Positions 44,516 to 55,231 of a stretch of DNA of 64,000 nt are shown here, piece after piece (positions within the stretch are counted from its first letter, which is position 1; the number at the start of each line of letters is the position of its first letter). The notes beneath the pieces are model-generated. The model ran no database searches and was not told the DNA's origin. It worked only from the letters and a program-made list of their open reading frames with translations. A program made the position numbers and the translations under genes. Source of the DNA: Acholoe squamosa (lineage: Eukaryota > Annelida > Polychaeta > Phyllodocida > Polynoidae); NCBI GenBank assembly GCA_949317995.1, contig OX439043.1, positions 7,866,501-7,930,500 on the forward strand, in the 5' to 3' direction.

Positions 44516-46875
44516 TGTGAGGGTAATTAAGAGATGACAATTGACCTACTACACAGCATCAGCTACAGTTGTTCCTCTCTAATTGGTTTTGGCATTTTGA
44601 CTTTACAGAAAAAAAGCTATATTCCCTCTTAACAAGAGGAAAGTAATTGAAAAGAGCTATCCGTCATCGATTACATGGTCCTATCAGCAAAGCGAAGAAC
44701 AGCGGGAAATGAGAAACGAATGTGAATTGGGAGACACTAATGTGAGGCCCCACCATACAGCGTACATTTACCATGATACACTGTATAATAGGCACACATT
44801 GTGCTAGGATGGACTCCTAGGGTACTTGTATTATAGAGTCAGCAAAAGTTGGGGATGTGCCTTATAGGCGAGGATTCTGTACTATAGTACAGTATTAAAA
44901 TGACAAAAGCAATTATGGGTGCACCTTGTGGATTCAGCATCAAGTCAGTTTGCGCCTCATATATGCGAGATGTGCCCTATATGTGACATAGCAGTAGAGA
45001 AAATTCTCTCATATAAACCACACCCTCGTATAAGCCGCACCCTGAGTTTGAGAGAAAGCTATAAGCCTTACCTAGGGCTTGAAAATTGGCATTTCAGTAT
45101 AGTGTAGAATACCCGTGTATAAGCCGCAGCCAGACTTTGAGCAACAACCTATAAGCCGAATTTGTATTTGGGTTCTGGTACTAGGTGCAGCTTATACAAT
45201 AGAATTTACGGTACTACACTTATAGTTATGTTATGTCGGTGGGGGAGGCCCAAGAGTCTGGGTGCGCCTTATACGTAGAATGTGTCTTATACACGGTGTA
45301 TAACAATACACACAACTAGCCACTGCTCCCCTCACATTGCATCTACCACACACATATGTACATATATAATTTATAAACATGCCCCACAAGCATAATGCTG
45401 CGTTGATTTACATTTAGTGAGAACATTTGAACATCCCATGTAAGGTGCATGATGTGTTGGGGAATCGCCCTAGGGCGCATACTTGGTGTTGAGCAATTAG
45501 GTACCCGAGGCCATTTCTTAAGACATTACGATGGCACACAGCCGCTATGGTATAAAACCAAAAAAAAACTAATTAGTGCCAGTATTCGTAGGTAATGCCC
45601 TAGGACTGCTCTGTATGATCAGGAGGCCATTTCATAACACTCTATGACTGCTCACCTTCAGGTCATATAGTGGAAATCCTAAACTTAGTGACATTAGTAG
45701 TATTGGTCATGTAGTGTCTGCAGAACTACCACAGCCCTACCAAACCCTATGTATCAAATAAAGGCTGATCGTACAGAGCAGTCATAAGGCACGGCTTACG
45801 ATTACTGACACTAAGATTTGGAGTTTCAAATCGTAGTGGCTGTGTGCAGTTGTAGTGTCTTGAGAAATGGCCTCCAGCAGTTATTTACTTTATTGGTTGA
45901 TAACAAACAAGTATAGACCCTTGCTGAAAATAATGGGATCTTCCTGGAGTCAGGGTTCAACTGGTAGGCGAGGATTTCACAGTATAGGGCAGGAGTCCAT
46001 TTCCTAACACACCAGGACTGCTCACTGTCAGGTCTTAGTGAGGACCTGTAATTTAGTGACATTACAACCCAATAGTATTGGCCACGTAGCACCCTTGTGC
46101 ACTGCGCCTGCCCTAGCAAACACTATGTCATGCCTTATCTATGAGGCATCACAGTACTGATATAGTCAGTAATATTAGGGCCCTAGACCCCTAAAATCGA
46201 CATGGCAACATTGGCATTTTTGAGCTTAGTGACATGGGACATTGGCACCTTCTTAAAATTGATATGGGGACATGAGCTTTTCTTAAAATCGACACAGTGA
46301 CTTGGACATTTCTTAAAATCGACACAGTGACATGATCATTTCTTAAAATCGACATGGGACATTGGGGACCCCGCATTAAGGGCCCCAATATTAAATGCCA
46401 CTTACCTTTGCGTGTAGTTAATAGTAAACTGGTACTACTCAGTGTCTACAAAGTAATACTGAGAGTCACATACACCGTAACCATCCCTAGACTTGACACT
46501 CAGTGACTAGGATATTCAGGATATTACATGCAGCAAAGTAGGGCACAGACATACAGACAGACAGTAAAGTACACAGACCTAGATCTCCATGTGTCCATGA
46601 CTGTTTGACCCTCATAAACCCGATAGGGCATTTAGGCCCTTTACTCGTTATAATGTAGGATTCTTGGGTGGATACACTTTACGCACTTGCTAGGGGGCAT
46701 TACACAATCAAATGTCCATAGCGTCACATCCCATTACATAAACCAGGTGACGCTGTAATTTTTCTCTCATAAAATAACACTTTTCCATAGCGTAAGAAAA
46801 AGCATTGTACAAAGGATTGTTTGCAAAAGAAGTTCTGCTCAGGTTGTTACGCTAGGGTCATTAGAGTAAAGGTTT
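44516..46875. other. Upstream flank of the intact gene, repeats only
   Basis: No supported coding region. About 44870-45300 repeats the phrase TATAAGCCGCACCC and related GCGCCTTATA words, matching the ends of the element at 12424-12611. About 46495-46610 is similar to 10915-11060, upstream of the decayed copy. A minisatellite lies at 46190-46380. Confidence 0.55.
46190..46380. repeat. Minisatellite with TTCTTAAAATCGACA units
   Basis: Five to six imperfect copies of a unit of about 32 bp, each with TTAAAATCGACA(C/T) and GTGACATGG. Confidence 0.8.
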
Positions 46876-47525
46876 CCCAGATTAGTTTGGAGGTTCTGCA
46901 ATGTCCACAGCGTCACTTTTTGAGGACATATTAACCTTGTCAAGGTCAGGGAATTGACTTACAAGGTCTAGAATTGAATTGGGGATGTAGTGAAATTGAC
47001 CGAGGAGTCCGAAAATGAAATCAACTTTTATCAAAACAATTATATTTGTCAGGGAATGTACTGGGGAGGTCCAGAATTAAACTAGGGTGTTCGCAAAATT
47101 GCCTGGGGAGTCCCAAAATAAGATTTGTTTTTCACCAAAATATTTTAAAAATTGTTTCCCTCCAAATTATAATATGATGACACATCCTAAAAAAGTGACG
47201 CTATTAGGTGAAGTGACGCTATCGGCAAGCTTGTGAGACATCTAGTGGACACTATGGGAACTACACGCCGATTCAGAACTTCTAGCTAATACAACCGGAA
47301 GTAGCGCTATGGACAGAACTAGGTCAAGTGACGATGGTACCCTGTGCCATAGCGTCACTTCCATAGTGAGTGACACCATGAAAATGCAACATTTATTGTG
47401 TGATGTGTGGTAACCTGTGGAAAATTACTATCAAGCTATTACTTCTTCTAAATTAGCAGAAGTTCTTCCATTACGTCACCCTCTTTTTGTGTAATGACCC
47501 CAAGAAGAAACGATTTCAATGTTAA

Positions 47526-47811
47526 CCCTTTAAGGGCCACTCATACAGGAGTTGCATAAAGCCCATTGATCGACATGATGCACCAATAAAGTGCTGGAGA
47601 GACTGCTCGACAGCACTTCATTGGTGCATCATGTCGACCCTCCAGGAGTGTATCCAAACCCATAGGATCACCATGATGTACAAATGTCGCCGTGGTGAGT
47701 AAGTCACCAGGGCTACATTTGTACATCATGCCGATCCTTTGAATTCGTGCATTCATGCATCATGACGACCAATGGGGATGATGCATCAATGTATCAGTGG
47801 TCCTTAAAGGG
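47526..47811. mobile_element. piggyBac-like MITE, 286 bp, TTAA target sites
   Basis: TIRs CCCTTTAAGGGCCACT / AGTGGTCCTTAAAGGG are flanked by TTAA at 47522-47525 and 47812-47815. TTAA duplication with CCCTT termini is diagnostic of piggyBac-type elements. The interior contains subterminal GATGATGCA / TGCATCATG palindromes. Confidence 0.75.
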
Positions 47812-48350
47812 TTAAGAACATTATTTTTGGGCTTGCAAGTTTTTCTGTGTACTAGATTGAAACGTTTGAATTTTTTTTTATATTCTGAACATGGAAACTG
47901 TCAGACTGCGCCAAGCTATTTACAGTGCATTGTTTTTATTTTTGGAAAACAGGAGGAGCTGCTGATAGTACAAGTCCAATGACCCTATAGTACCTTGCCA
48001 TGTACCCAGTACAGTGGTCTTTACTGCCCATTTACAATTGGGGCTGAGAGTGTAGGTCATTCCAAGACAGATTAGTTGGGAGGTTCTGCAATGTCCACAG
48101 CGTCACTTTTTGAGGACATATTAACCTTGTCAAGGTCAGGGAATTGACTTACAAGGTCTAGAATTGAATTGGGGATGTAGTGAAATTGACCGAGGAGTCC
48201 GAAAATGAAATCAACTTTTATCAAAACAATTATATCTGTCAGGGAATGGACTGGGGAGGTCCAGAATTAAACTAGGGTGTTCGCAAAATTGCCTGGGGAG
48301 TCCCAAAATAAGATTTGTTTTTCACAAAAATATTTTAAAAATTGTTTCTA

Positions 48351-48505
48351 ACAAGAAATGTGGTTGTGACCGCGTAAAAAAACGCCTCGCGCCGTTAATG
48401 CAATTTTGTATTGTGAGACCTCATCACATGGGGCAAATGAAATCATCATTGCGCACTCCCGTACCGCTTCGCGGTACCGCCGCTACGCGGCGTGGGAGGC
48501 GCTAA
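48351..48505. mobile_element. 155-bp insertion with GC-rich hairpin end
   Basis: Present only in the second of three tandem units and absent from the same point in copy 3, so it is a clean insertion. Its 3' part has two hairpins (CCGTACCGCTTCGCGGTACC and GCCGCTACGCGGC) and then GGCGCTAA. A subterminal GC hairpin with a CTAA-like end is reminiscent of Helitron ends, but this is weak. Confidence 0.45.
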
Positions 48506-49461
48506 AAAAAGTGACGCTATTGGGTGAAGTGATGCTAACGGCAAGCTTGTGAGACATCTAGTGGACACTATGGGAACTACACGCCGATTCGGAACTTCTA
48601 GCTCATGGGCTTGCAAGTTTTTCTGTGTGCTAGATTGAAACATTTGAATTTTTTTTATATTCTGAACATGTGCACTGTCAGACTGCACCAAGCTATTTAC
48701 AGTGCATTGTTTTTATTTTTGGAAAACAGGAGGAGGTGCTGATAGTACAAGTCCAATGACCCTATAGTACCTTGCCATGTACCCAGTACAGTGGTCTTTA
48801 CTGCCCATTTACAATTGGGGCTGAGAGTGTAGGTCATTCCAAGACAGATTAGTTGGGAGGTTCTGCAATGTCCACAGCGTCACTTTTTGAGGACATATTA
48901 ACCTTGTCAAGGTCAGGGAATTGACTTACAAGGTCTAGAATCGAATTGGGGATGTAGTGAAATTGACCGAGGAGTCCGAAAATGAAATCAACTTTTATCA
49001 AAACAATTATATTTGTCAGGGAATGGACTGGGGAGGTCCAGAATTAAACTAGGGTGTTCGCAAAATTGCCTGGGGAGTCCCAAAATAAGATTTGTTTTTC
49101 ACAAAAATATCTTAAAAATTGTTTCTAAAAAAGTGACGCTATTGGGTGAAGTGACGCTAACGGCAAGCTTGTGAGACATCTAGTGGACACTATGGGAACT
49201 ACACGCCGATTCGGAACTTCTAGCTCATGGGCTTGCAAGTTTTTCTGTGTGCTAGATTGAAACATTTGAATTCTTTTTTATTTTCTGAACATGTGCACTG
49301 TCAGACTGCGCCAGGCTATTTACAGTACATTGTTTTTATTTTTTGGAAAACAGTAGGAGCTGCTGTTAATACAAATCTAATGACCCTATAGTAGCTTGCC
49401 GTGTACCCAGTACAGTGGTCTTTACTGCCCATTTACAATTGGGGTTGAGAGTGTAGGTCCC

Positions 49462-51826
49462 TATACCGCTAAATAAACAAGAGAATCAAGTACAGTATAA
49501 ACAAATACAAACAAATAAACAAAAATTACTACTAATCTTAAGATTTGTAGTCTGGCTAGTTGTTCAATATAGGTGACAAATTGTCCCTGTCAACTTTCCA
49601 TCAAAAAAGTGATTTTGTTAATCTAGTTACAAATAATAGACATAACAAGAAAAATTTACTTTTGGCACGTGAGATCTCAAGTTTTGCGCTAAGTTCAGAC
49701 TCTGCCGTATAGGCATCGAAGAACTTGTATTATATAGCCTCAAATGAAATCGATCTTAACTCAATCTACCCCTATCGAAACTGGATGAATCCTTATTTTA
49801 ATGACTCTCATAGATATCCATAGATTGTGACAAATCACAATGTGTGCGACTTTGGGATATTGGGAGACGGGTCGTGAGTCATTGAAATAATAGCGCATTC
49901 CTTGTCACAAACTTGCCAGAGATCAGTTGTTATTTTCACAGAGATTCCTTGTACATTTGTGTACTAGCGTACTGCCACCTGGGGCTTCTTATAAAAACTA
50001 CACTGGTTCAGTGCTTTTCAATCATGGTTGTCCACTGTTCAGTTTTACCAGGATCCGTGGTAGATTCAACAGTCATTTTTTTACAGTGCAGATTTCTACA
50101 CTACGACAGGGGCTTATTTTAACATTCATTGCCATAACATAGAAAATATCACCCTTTTTCCATGATGGCTTCTTTTTGTAGTCTTGGAATTGAATAAAAG
50201 ATTCCGACTTACTCAGTATCATATCTGCTATCATAAGGGCAGAGAGCAGGGGTCTCTGGTGAAATGTATTATGTCACATTTGGTCCAAAATGCACCAAGC
50301 AGTGCATTGTCTTTAGGCTTGGAAGCTATTGCAACCATGTCCTTAATTGCAATACTAAAGTTTTCATCAATATTATATTACATAATAATATTTTATAGTT
50401 TAGATGGGCTATATATTGTTATTCATGAAAGTGAATATGCAAGCAGTGTAAAAAGGCACCTCTGAGTAGCATTTATTTGTAGTGCTGTGTAGTCAATAAT
50501 GTGATGCATCAGACCAATTGTGGCATCATAATGCTTCATAATGCATCATAATGCATCAGGTAGGTCTGCACCTTGCACTTACGATAGAAGATGCGACACC
50601 GAGTATGCCATATATGATATTTCTATTCAATACAAAACCTACCAAGTAAAAGTATCATCATGGTTATTATTTATCAGCAGGGGCTGGAGATGGGGTTTTG
50701 CGCAAATGCACAAAAATATTTTACAGCCTCCCTACACATAGGATATATTCAGCTATATGCTTGACTTGTATTTCATATTACAGCAGCTTCCCACCCCCTC
50801 ATTTCTGACAACGATGAGTTTGAAGGAAGGGGGGAAACCCCTTTTTCAACACCTCTGACCGGGGAGTGGGCTAAAAGATACCTGTTTCTTTATTTCAAAA
50901 GGCCAGAGCACGACTTTAGGCTAAAGGGTGCATACGTGCAGTTTTAGGCCCCTTTAGTGGGGGCAAGAGAACCCTGACCCTGTAAAAGGGGAGGGGCAAA
51001 AAATGTATCGCATGTATCGCTTTAAAAAAAAAACAGGATTTGTTGAGATTAGTTGAAAATTCCCAGAGTTGCGACCCGCTAAAGTCGAAAAAGGCCCAAA
51101 ATTGTGGTTTTTGTAATTTTTGTAATTTTTACAAGTGTACTGTGTTGAATAAAGAACTTCTGAAGTATCCCAATGTCACTTTTTGTATCGTATATGATCA
51201 CAGGTATCATTTCCAGGATGTTTGGACATCAATCGTCAACCAAAAAAATATCCATAATCCCCCTGTACCCCTCCAAACTAGTTCGATACACAAAATATGA
51301 ATCGTGTAACGTCCGATACCTAAAAAATCAGGGCTATTCACTCTTTCGATCAGGAGTGTTCCCTATAAGTACTCTTGTACTCAGGTGAAACCACTATGCA
51401 ATTCTTTCACTAAGATCGCAGTGATCTTAGTGCTGGAAAAGGAATAGTGAAGTGATCCCAGGACTTGCTATTCTTGACAGGCCTGCAACCACTGCATTAG
51501 ATAGGGTAGACCGGCCAGGTCTTATGATATGTGCCTACACTAAGATCGCTGGGGTTGCAATCCTGGGATGTTTTGAATTAAGCTCCTGGTTTGCAAGCCG
51601 TGAAAACCAAATTTTAGTGCAATGTCCCAAGAGTATACAACGATACATCCGGTCCTGCAGTCTAGCAATGACCATGGGCCCAGCAGCAGTCTTGCCGGCA
51701 AAAGCCTGATGGCTGATTCTACAAGGCACCAGAGACCCATTCTTGTACATAATACACACCTCATTTGAGTGGTATTCCAGCACATAGATCAATTCTGAAA
51801 ATGTTATGGCATTGGTGGCGGGCTTC
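49462..51826. other. Intergenic, nothing recognised
   Basis: AT-rich DNA with small open frames on both strands, none with a recognisable domain. A short CATAATGCATCATAATG microrepeat lies near 50525-50560. A minus-strand frame at 51535-51792 is open for 85 codons but unrecognised. Confidence 0.45.
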
Positions 51827-52093
51827 TTATAAGATATTCATAGAGTAAATTATGTGATACTTCAACTCTGTGCTACAGACCAAACATGGAGAGTACTGCC
51901 CAGATGATGCGCATGGTGAAGTAGAACCACCAGTATCGGCAGTTGTAGAATTAGACTGGGAAGACATGTTGAAATGTTGAGATAAAGGATATGTTGGTAT
52001 TGTGTTGTTGGTCACATCCTGGCTGATGTCCATGGAGGTTTCTGTTAGAATCAGGTCTACCATTGTGGTTTTGTTCATTTTGTTCAGCAAGCC
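51827..52093 (-). CDS. Possible terminal exon, unrecognised
   Basis: An acceptor TTTCAG precedes GGCTTGCTGAAC, and the frame runs to a stop at 51827 (GLLNKMNKTTMVDLIL at the start, Ser/Thr-rich middle). It is in phase 0 with the GTATGA donor ending the exon at 52400-52705. It could be the last exon of a small host gene built on a retroelement tail, or a chance frame. Confidence 0.3.
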   Translation of the reverse strand, partial: GLLNKMNKTTMVDLILTETSMDISQDVTNNTIPTYPLSQHFNMSSQSNSTTADTGGSTSPCASSGQYSPCLVCSTELKYHIIYSMNIL

Positions 52094-52399
52094 CTGAAAG
52101 AAAGAGAATCAAAGTCAATAAAAAAAAAAAACCTCAAACTTTTCTTACCATGCAGAAAATAATCTTGTAAAACAGAAAATTCTAGACTGAGGCATAGGAA
52201 CCAAACTATTATTGAAATCTTATTATACATTGAACCTCAGTAGAACCATCTCAGTATAAAAACATCTAGCCTGGTGAAGAAACTTAAATAGTTGACAAAC
52301 TTCAAACTGCCATAAAAACTTCAAATGAATATTTCTTTACCATATTTGTACTTATCTGGTTTGACTCTTTGAGTGAGATAAATTCATCTTTGTTCATAC

Positions 52400-52705
52400 C
52401 TTTAACATGTGACAATATCGTTTCGGGTCAGCTTCCTGGTCAAGGATTCGATTCATATTCAGAACTTTATCGAATCCTTTACCATACATTTCTGTGGAGG
52501 TCTCTCTCCCAGACCATATTCTTAATCTAGCGACAATGTCAGATTTAATAATCACCGTACAGTCACTTATAACCTGAGTTACAGTGAACAGGCCATCCCA
52601 ATTGGATGCTAATTTAATATTTCGCAGAGGTTTGTGTAACCTCAGTACTCTATCTCCGGGTTTGAACTTTCTCATCTTTAAGTCCACATCGTGTACTCGA
52701 TAACT
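52400..52705 (-). mobile_element. Gypsy-type LTR retrotransposon integrase tail, fragment
   Basis: MRKFKPGDRVLRLHKPLRN, then ASNWDGLFTVTQVISDCTVI, is the C-terminal integrase (GPY/F-like) pattern of Gypsy elements. No other part of the element or LTR was found nearby, so this is an old, broken fragment. A hAT-like end fragment is inserted beside it at 52706-52770. Confidence 0.6.
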
Positions 52706-52770
52706 GGGGGGGTGGACCCACTCCCTTTGGGCTGCACCCCCTCCCTTTCCAAATCCTGGATCCGCCAATG
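52706..52770. mobile_element. Solo end of the hAT-like family at 41781-43259
   Basis: Reads AAATCCTGGATCCGCCAATG at its right edge with C-rich and G-rich runs inward. Only one terminus is present. Confidence 0.5.
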
Positions 52771-53079
52771 TATATGATAGACAGACCTTCAGTACTTTCA
52801 TAGAAGGTAGATAGGGGTCAATAGATGTTATAACAGAAGAATTTTTCAAAATGTCAGTTACAACCTTGTTGCACTGAGGCGATGATGTGGTCTATAGTGG
52901 GAGCGAATAACTTTGAGAAATTTGTACAGATTTTCAATTTTTGGATAACAACCTGCTCCCCTGCAGCACATACAAAATGTCCACCACCGAGACATCTCGA
53001 ATTGTGCAAAGTCTCATATTACATGCCTGACATAGTTATATCAACTATGATAAGTGGTAGTATATACTCAGCTGGCAAT

Positions 53080-53480
53080 AGTAGTATATACATGCAAACT
53101 GAGCGCAATGGATTAGCTACTAACTAGGTCATGACCTACTGGTAGACCGGAAGTGACCTAGTTTTAACCAATCAGAGGGCTGGATTTGACAGGAAGTGAC
53201 GTCATAAGGTTATGACCTAGTTTTTTCGACCAATCAGAGAGCTGGATTCCATTTGACCTAGTGACCTGACCTAGTTACATAAATTAAAAGAATTGTGCAA
53301 TACCTAGAGCTGACCTACTTACAAACCGGAAGTGACCTACTAACCTACTTGCAAAAACGTATGACCTACGTATGAGGGTGCATTGCGCAATGCTTGTAAG
53401 AATTTACACAATGTTCTGATGCAATACTTTTATGGATTTACGCAATACTTATGACTCATTTTGTTATGTCTCTTCATTTT
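53080..53480 (+). repeat. TIR of Polinton 2
   Basis: Same motif set as element 1. The CRE TGACGTCA at 53197-53204 is again 117 bp from the tip. CCGGAAGTGAC, ACCAATCAGAG and TGACCT half-sites are all kept. One of the two AGGTCATGACCT palindromes differs by one base. Confidence 0.85.
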
Positions 53481-53538
53481 TCATGCATTAAAATAAAACA
53501 CAACTCATTTATTTCACATAACAGATTATATTTTTTTA

Positions 53539-54411
53539 TTAGACACAATATTTACAGATGAAGACAGATTTTCCATTTCCGGGGCGTGCACATATACTAC
53601 AAAAACATTTGTTGTGTGTGAATTTACTTGCTTGATACCAGCTTTGGCCAGTGAGACTAGTTTTCCATGTGTTGTGGAAACAATAACTGTTAAGTTTGGC
53701 TATGTTAGATATAGCATGCTCGAACAAAGCCTGGGCCAGGAAGTATGTTTGACTGTTTTTGGGTCCAGGTAAAAGACCAGATAAAAAACCATCCTTAAAG
53801 TTTACCTCAAAGGAGAAATGATTTTTCACTCCAGGTATACTTAAGGCATGAAGTTCCAGTGAGACCTGCAGACATGTGAAACAAATAGTTTTAGCAATAG
53901 CAGATACTTCCAGTTTACAATTACACTGACAAAACACTCCTACTATGGGATTACATTCTAACTCTTGGAGAGTAAGAGCAAACTTTCTTACACTTCCTAA
54001 AGTGTACCTTGTGTAGTGTCTTGGGCAGCCAGGTTCAGTGTGCAATTGATATACTCCTATACACCAATCATGCATTATCAAGTTAACTTTTTTCACTCGA
54101 CAATAGTACATGCAGTTTCTGTAGGCGTCCCAAAAAGCTGAAGAGAAATATTTGTACATTTTAACACTAGTTATACAGTGGTCAACAGTGTCTGGTTCAG
54201 CTCCTCTAAAATAACCAATGTTTTCTGCAGGTATTATTTCCCAAAAGAAATTCTCTGAACATCCACATGCTACAGAACTTATATCATTGTCAGGTGTTAT
54301 AGAAGAAGCTTGATTATATGAAGCAACACTTTGTAAAACTGGACGCATGTAATAGTCATAAGGTGGAGTTTCTGTGGTTTGCTCCACAAGCATAGCTTCT
54401 AAACTTTCCAT
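53539..54411 (-). CDS. Polinton 2 Cys-rich terminal protein, 290 residues
   Basis: Near-identical to the gene at 35315-36187, with the same start ([20 protein letters not shown]) and the same zinc-ribbon-like C-terminus. It fixes the start used for both copies. Confidence 0.7.
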   Translation of the reverse strand: MESLEAMLVEQTTETPPYDYYMRPVLQSVASYNQASSITPDNDISSVACGCSENFFWEIIPAENIGYFRGAEPDTVDHCITSVKMYKYFSSAFWDAYRNCMYYCRVKKVNLIMHDWCIGVYQLHTEPGCPRHYTRYTLGSVRKFALTLQELECNPIVGVFCQCNCKLEVSAIAKTICFTCLQVSLELHALSIPGVKNHFSFEVNFKDGFLSGLLPGPKNSQTYFLAQALFEHAISNIAKLNSYCFHNTWKTSLTGQSWYQASKFTHNKCFCSICARPGNGKSVFICKYCV

Positions 54412-54679
54412 GTTAAAATGGTTGCTTAAATCTAACCAGATACTAATAATCTGGTGAACGTGACGCTATGAGTTAAGAAATCTGGTACCACTTTTTTTTC
54501 TGTTCCAACTTATTTTCTTCAGCGCCGGATTTTTTATTTTTTGTCGTGAACATGTACAGCGTTCACTTTTGTGAAAAGTTTTTTTTATTTTTTGGGTGAT
54601 ACAGTTCACTTTTCTTACTTTTTTATTAGTTTTTTTTCATGATACAGTACACATTTTTTTTACCTTTGTTTTTTATTTG

Positions 54680-55170
54680 AAAAATGTTCATTTGAACAAA
54701 AAATATTTTCCAGTTTAACACTGTTTTCTATGGAAAAAAATGTTCATTTGAACAAATGTTCGTTTGAACAATTGTTCAAATGAACATTTTTCAGTTTAAC
54801 ACTGTTTTCTATGGAAAAAAATGTTCATTTGAACAAATGTTCGTTTGAACAATTGTTTAAATGAACATTTTCCATTTTAACACTGTTTTCTATGGGAAAA
54901 AATGTTCATTTGAACAAATGTTCGTTTGAACAATTGTTCAAATGAACATTTTCCAGTTTAACACTGTTTTCTATGGGGAAAAATGATCATTTGAACAAAT
55001 GTTCGTTTGAACAATTGTTCAAATGAACATTTTCCATTTTAACACTGTTTTCTATGGGGAAAAATGTTCATTTGAACAAATGTTCATTTGAACAATTTTT
55101 CAAATGAACATTTTCCATTTTAACACTGTTTTCTATGAAGGAAATTTGTTCATTTGAACAATTTGTTTAA
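54680..55170. repeat. 81-bp palindrome-bearing tandem array in Polinton 2
   Basis: Same unit as 34560-35060, with TTTGAACAATTGTTCAAA palindromes, about five to six copies. Slight differences among units show they are not fully homogenised. Confidence 0.8.
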
Positions 55171-55231
55171 AAATTTTTTTCTTTCAACGAAATGTACAAC
55201 TGGAAGTGAAACTAGAAAAAGAAACCATTTT

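Larger units (their letters stand above)
46876..49461. repeat. Threefold tandem duplication of a unit of about 620 bp
   Basis: The segment starting GGAGGTTCTGCAATGTCCAC recurs at about 46880, 48075 and 48855. GGGCTTGCAAGTTTTTCTGT recurs at about 47829, 48607 and 49229. Copy 3 (about 48850-49461) is uninterrupted. Copy 1 carries an extra 540 bp including a piggyBac-like MITE, and copy 2 an extra 155 bp. Each copy begins with AGCGTCACTTTTT and has AAAAAAGTGACGCT further on, so the core of the unit looks like an older TIR element. Confidence 0.85.

Noticed and set aside
46191-46388. Repetitive protein in the 46.2-kb minisatellite
   Set aside because: The frame exists only because the 32-bp unit lacks stops in one phase; no start context or homologue.
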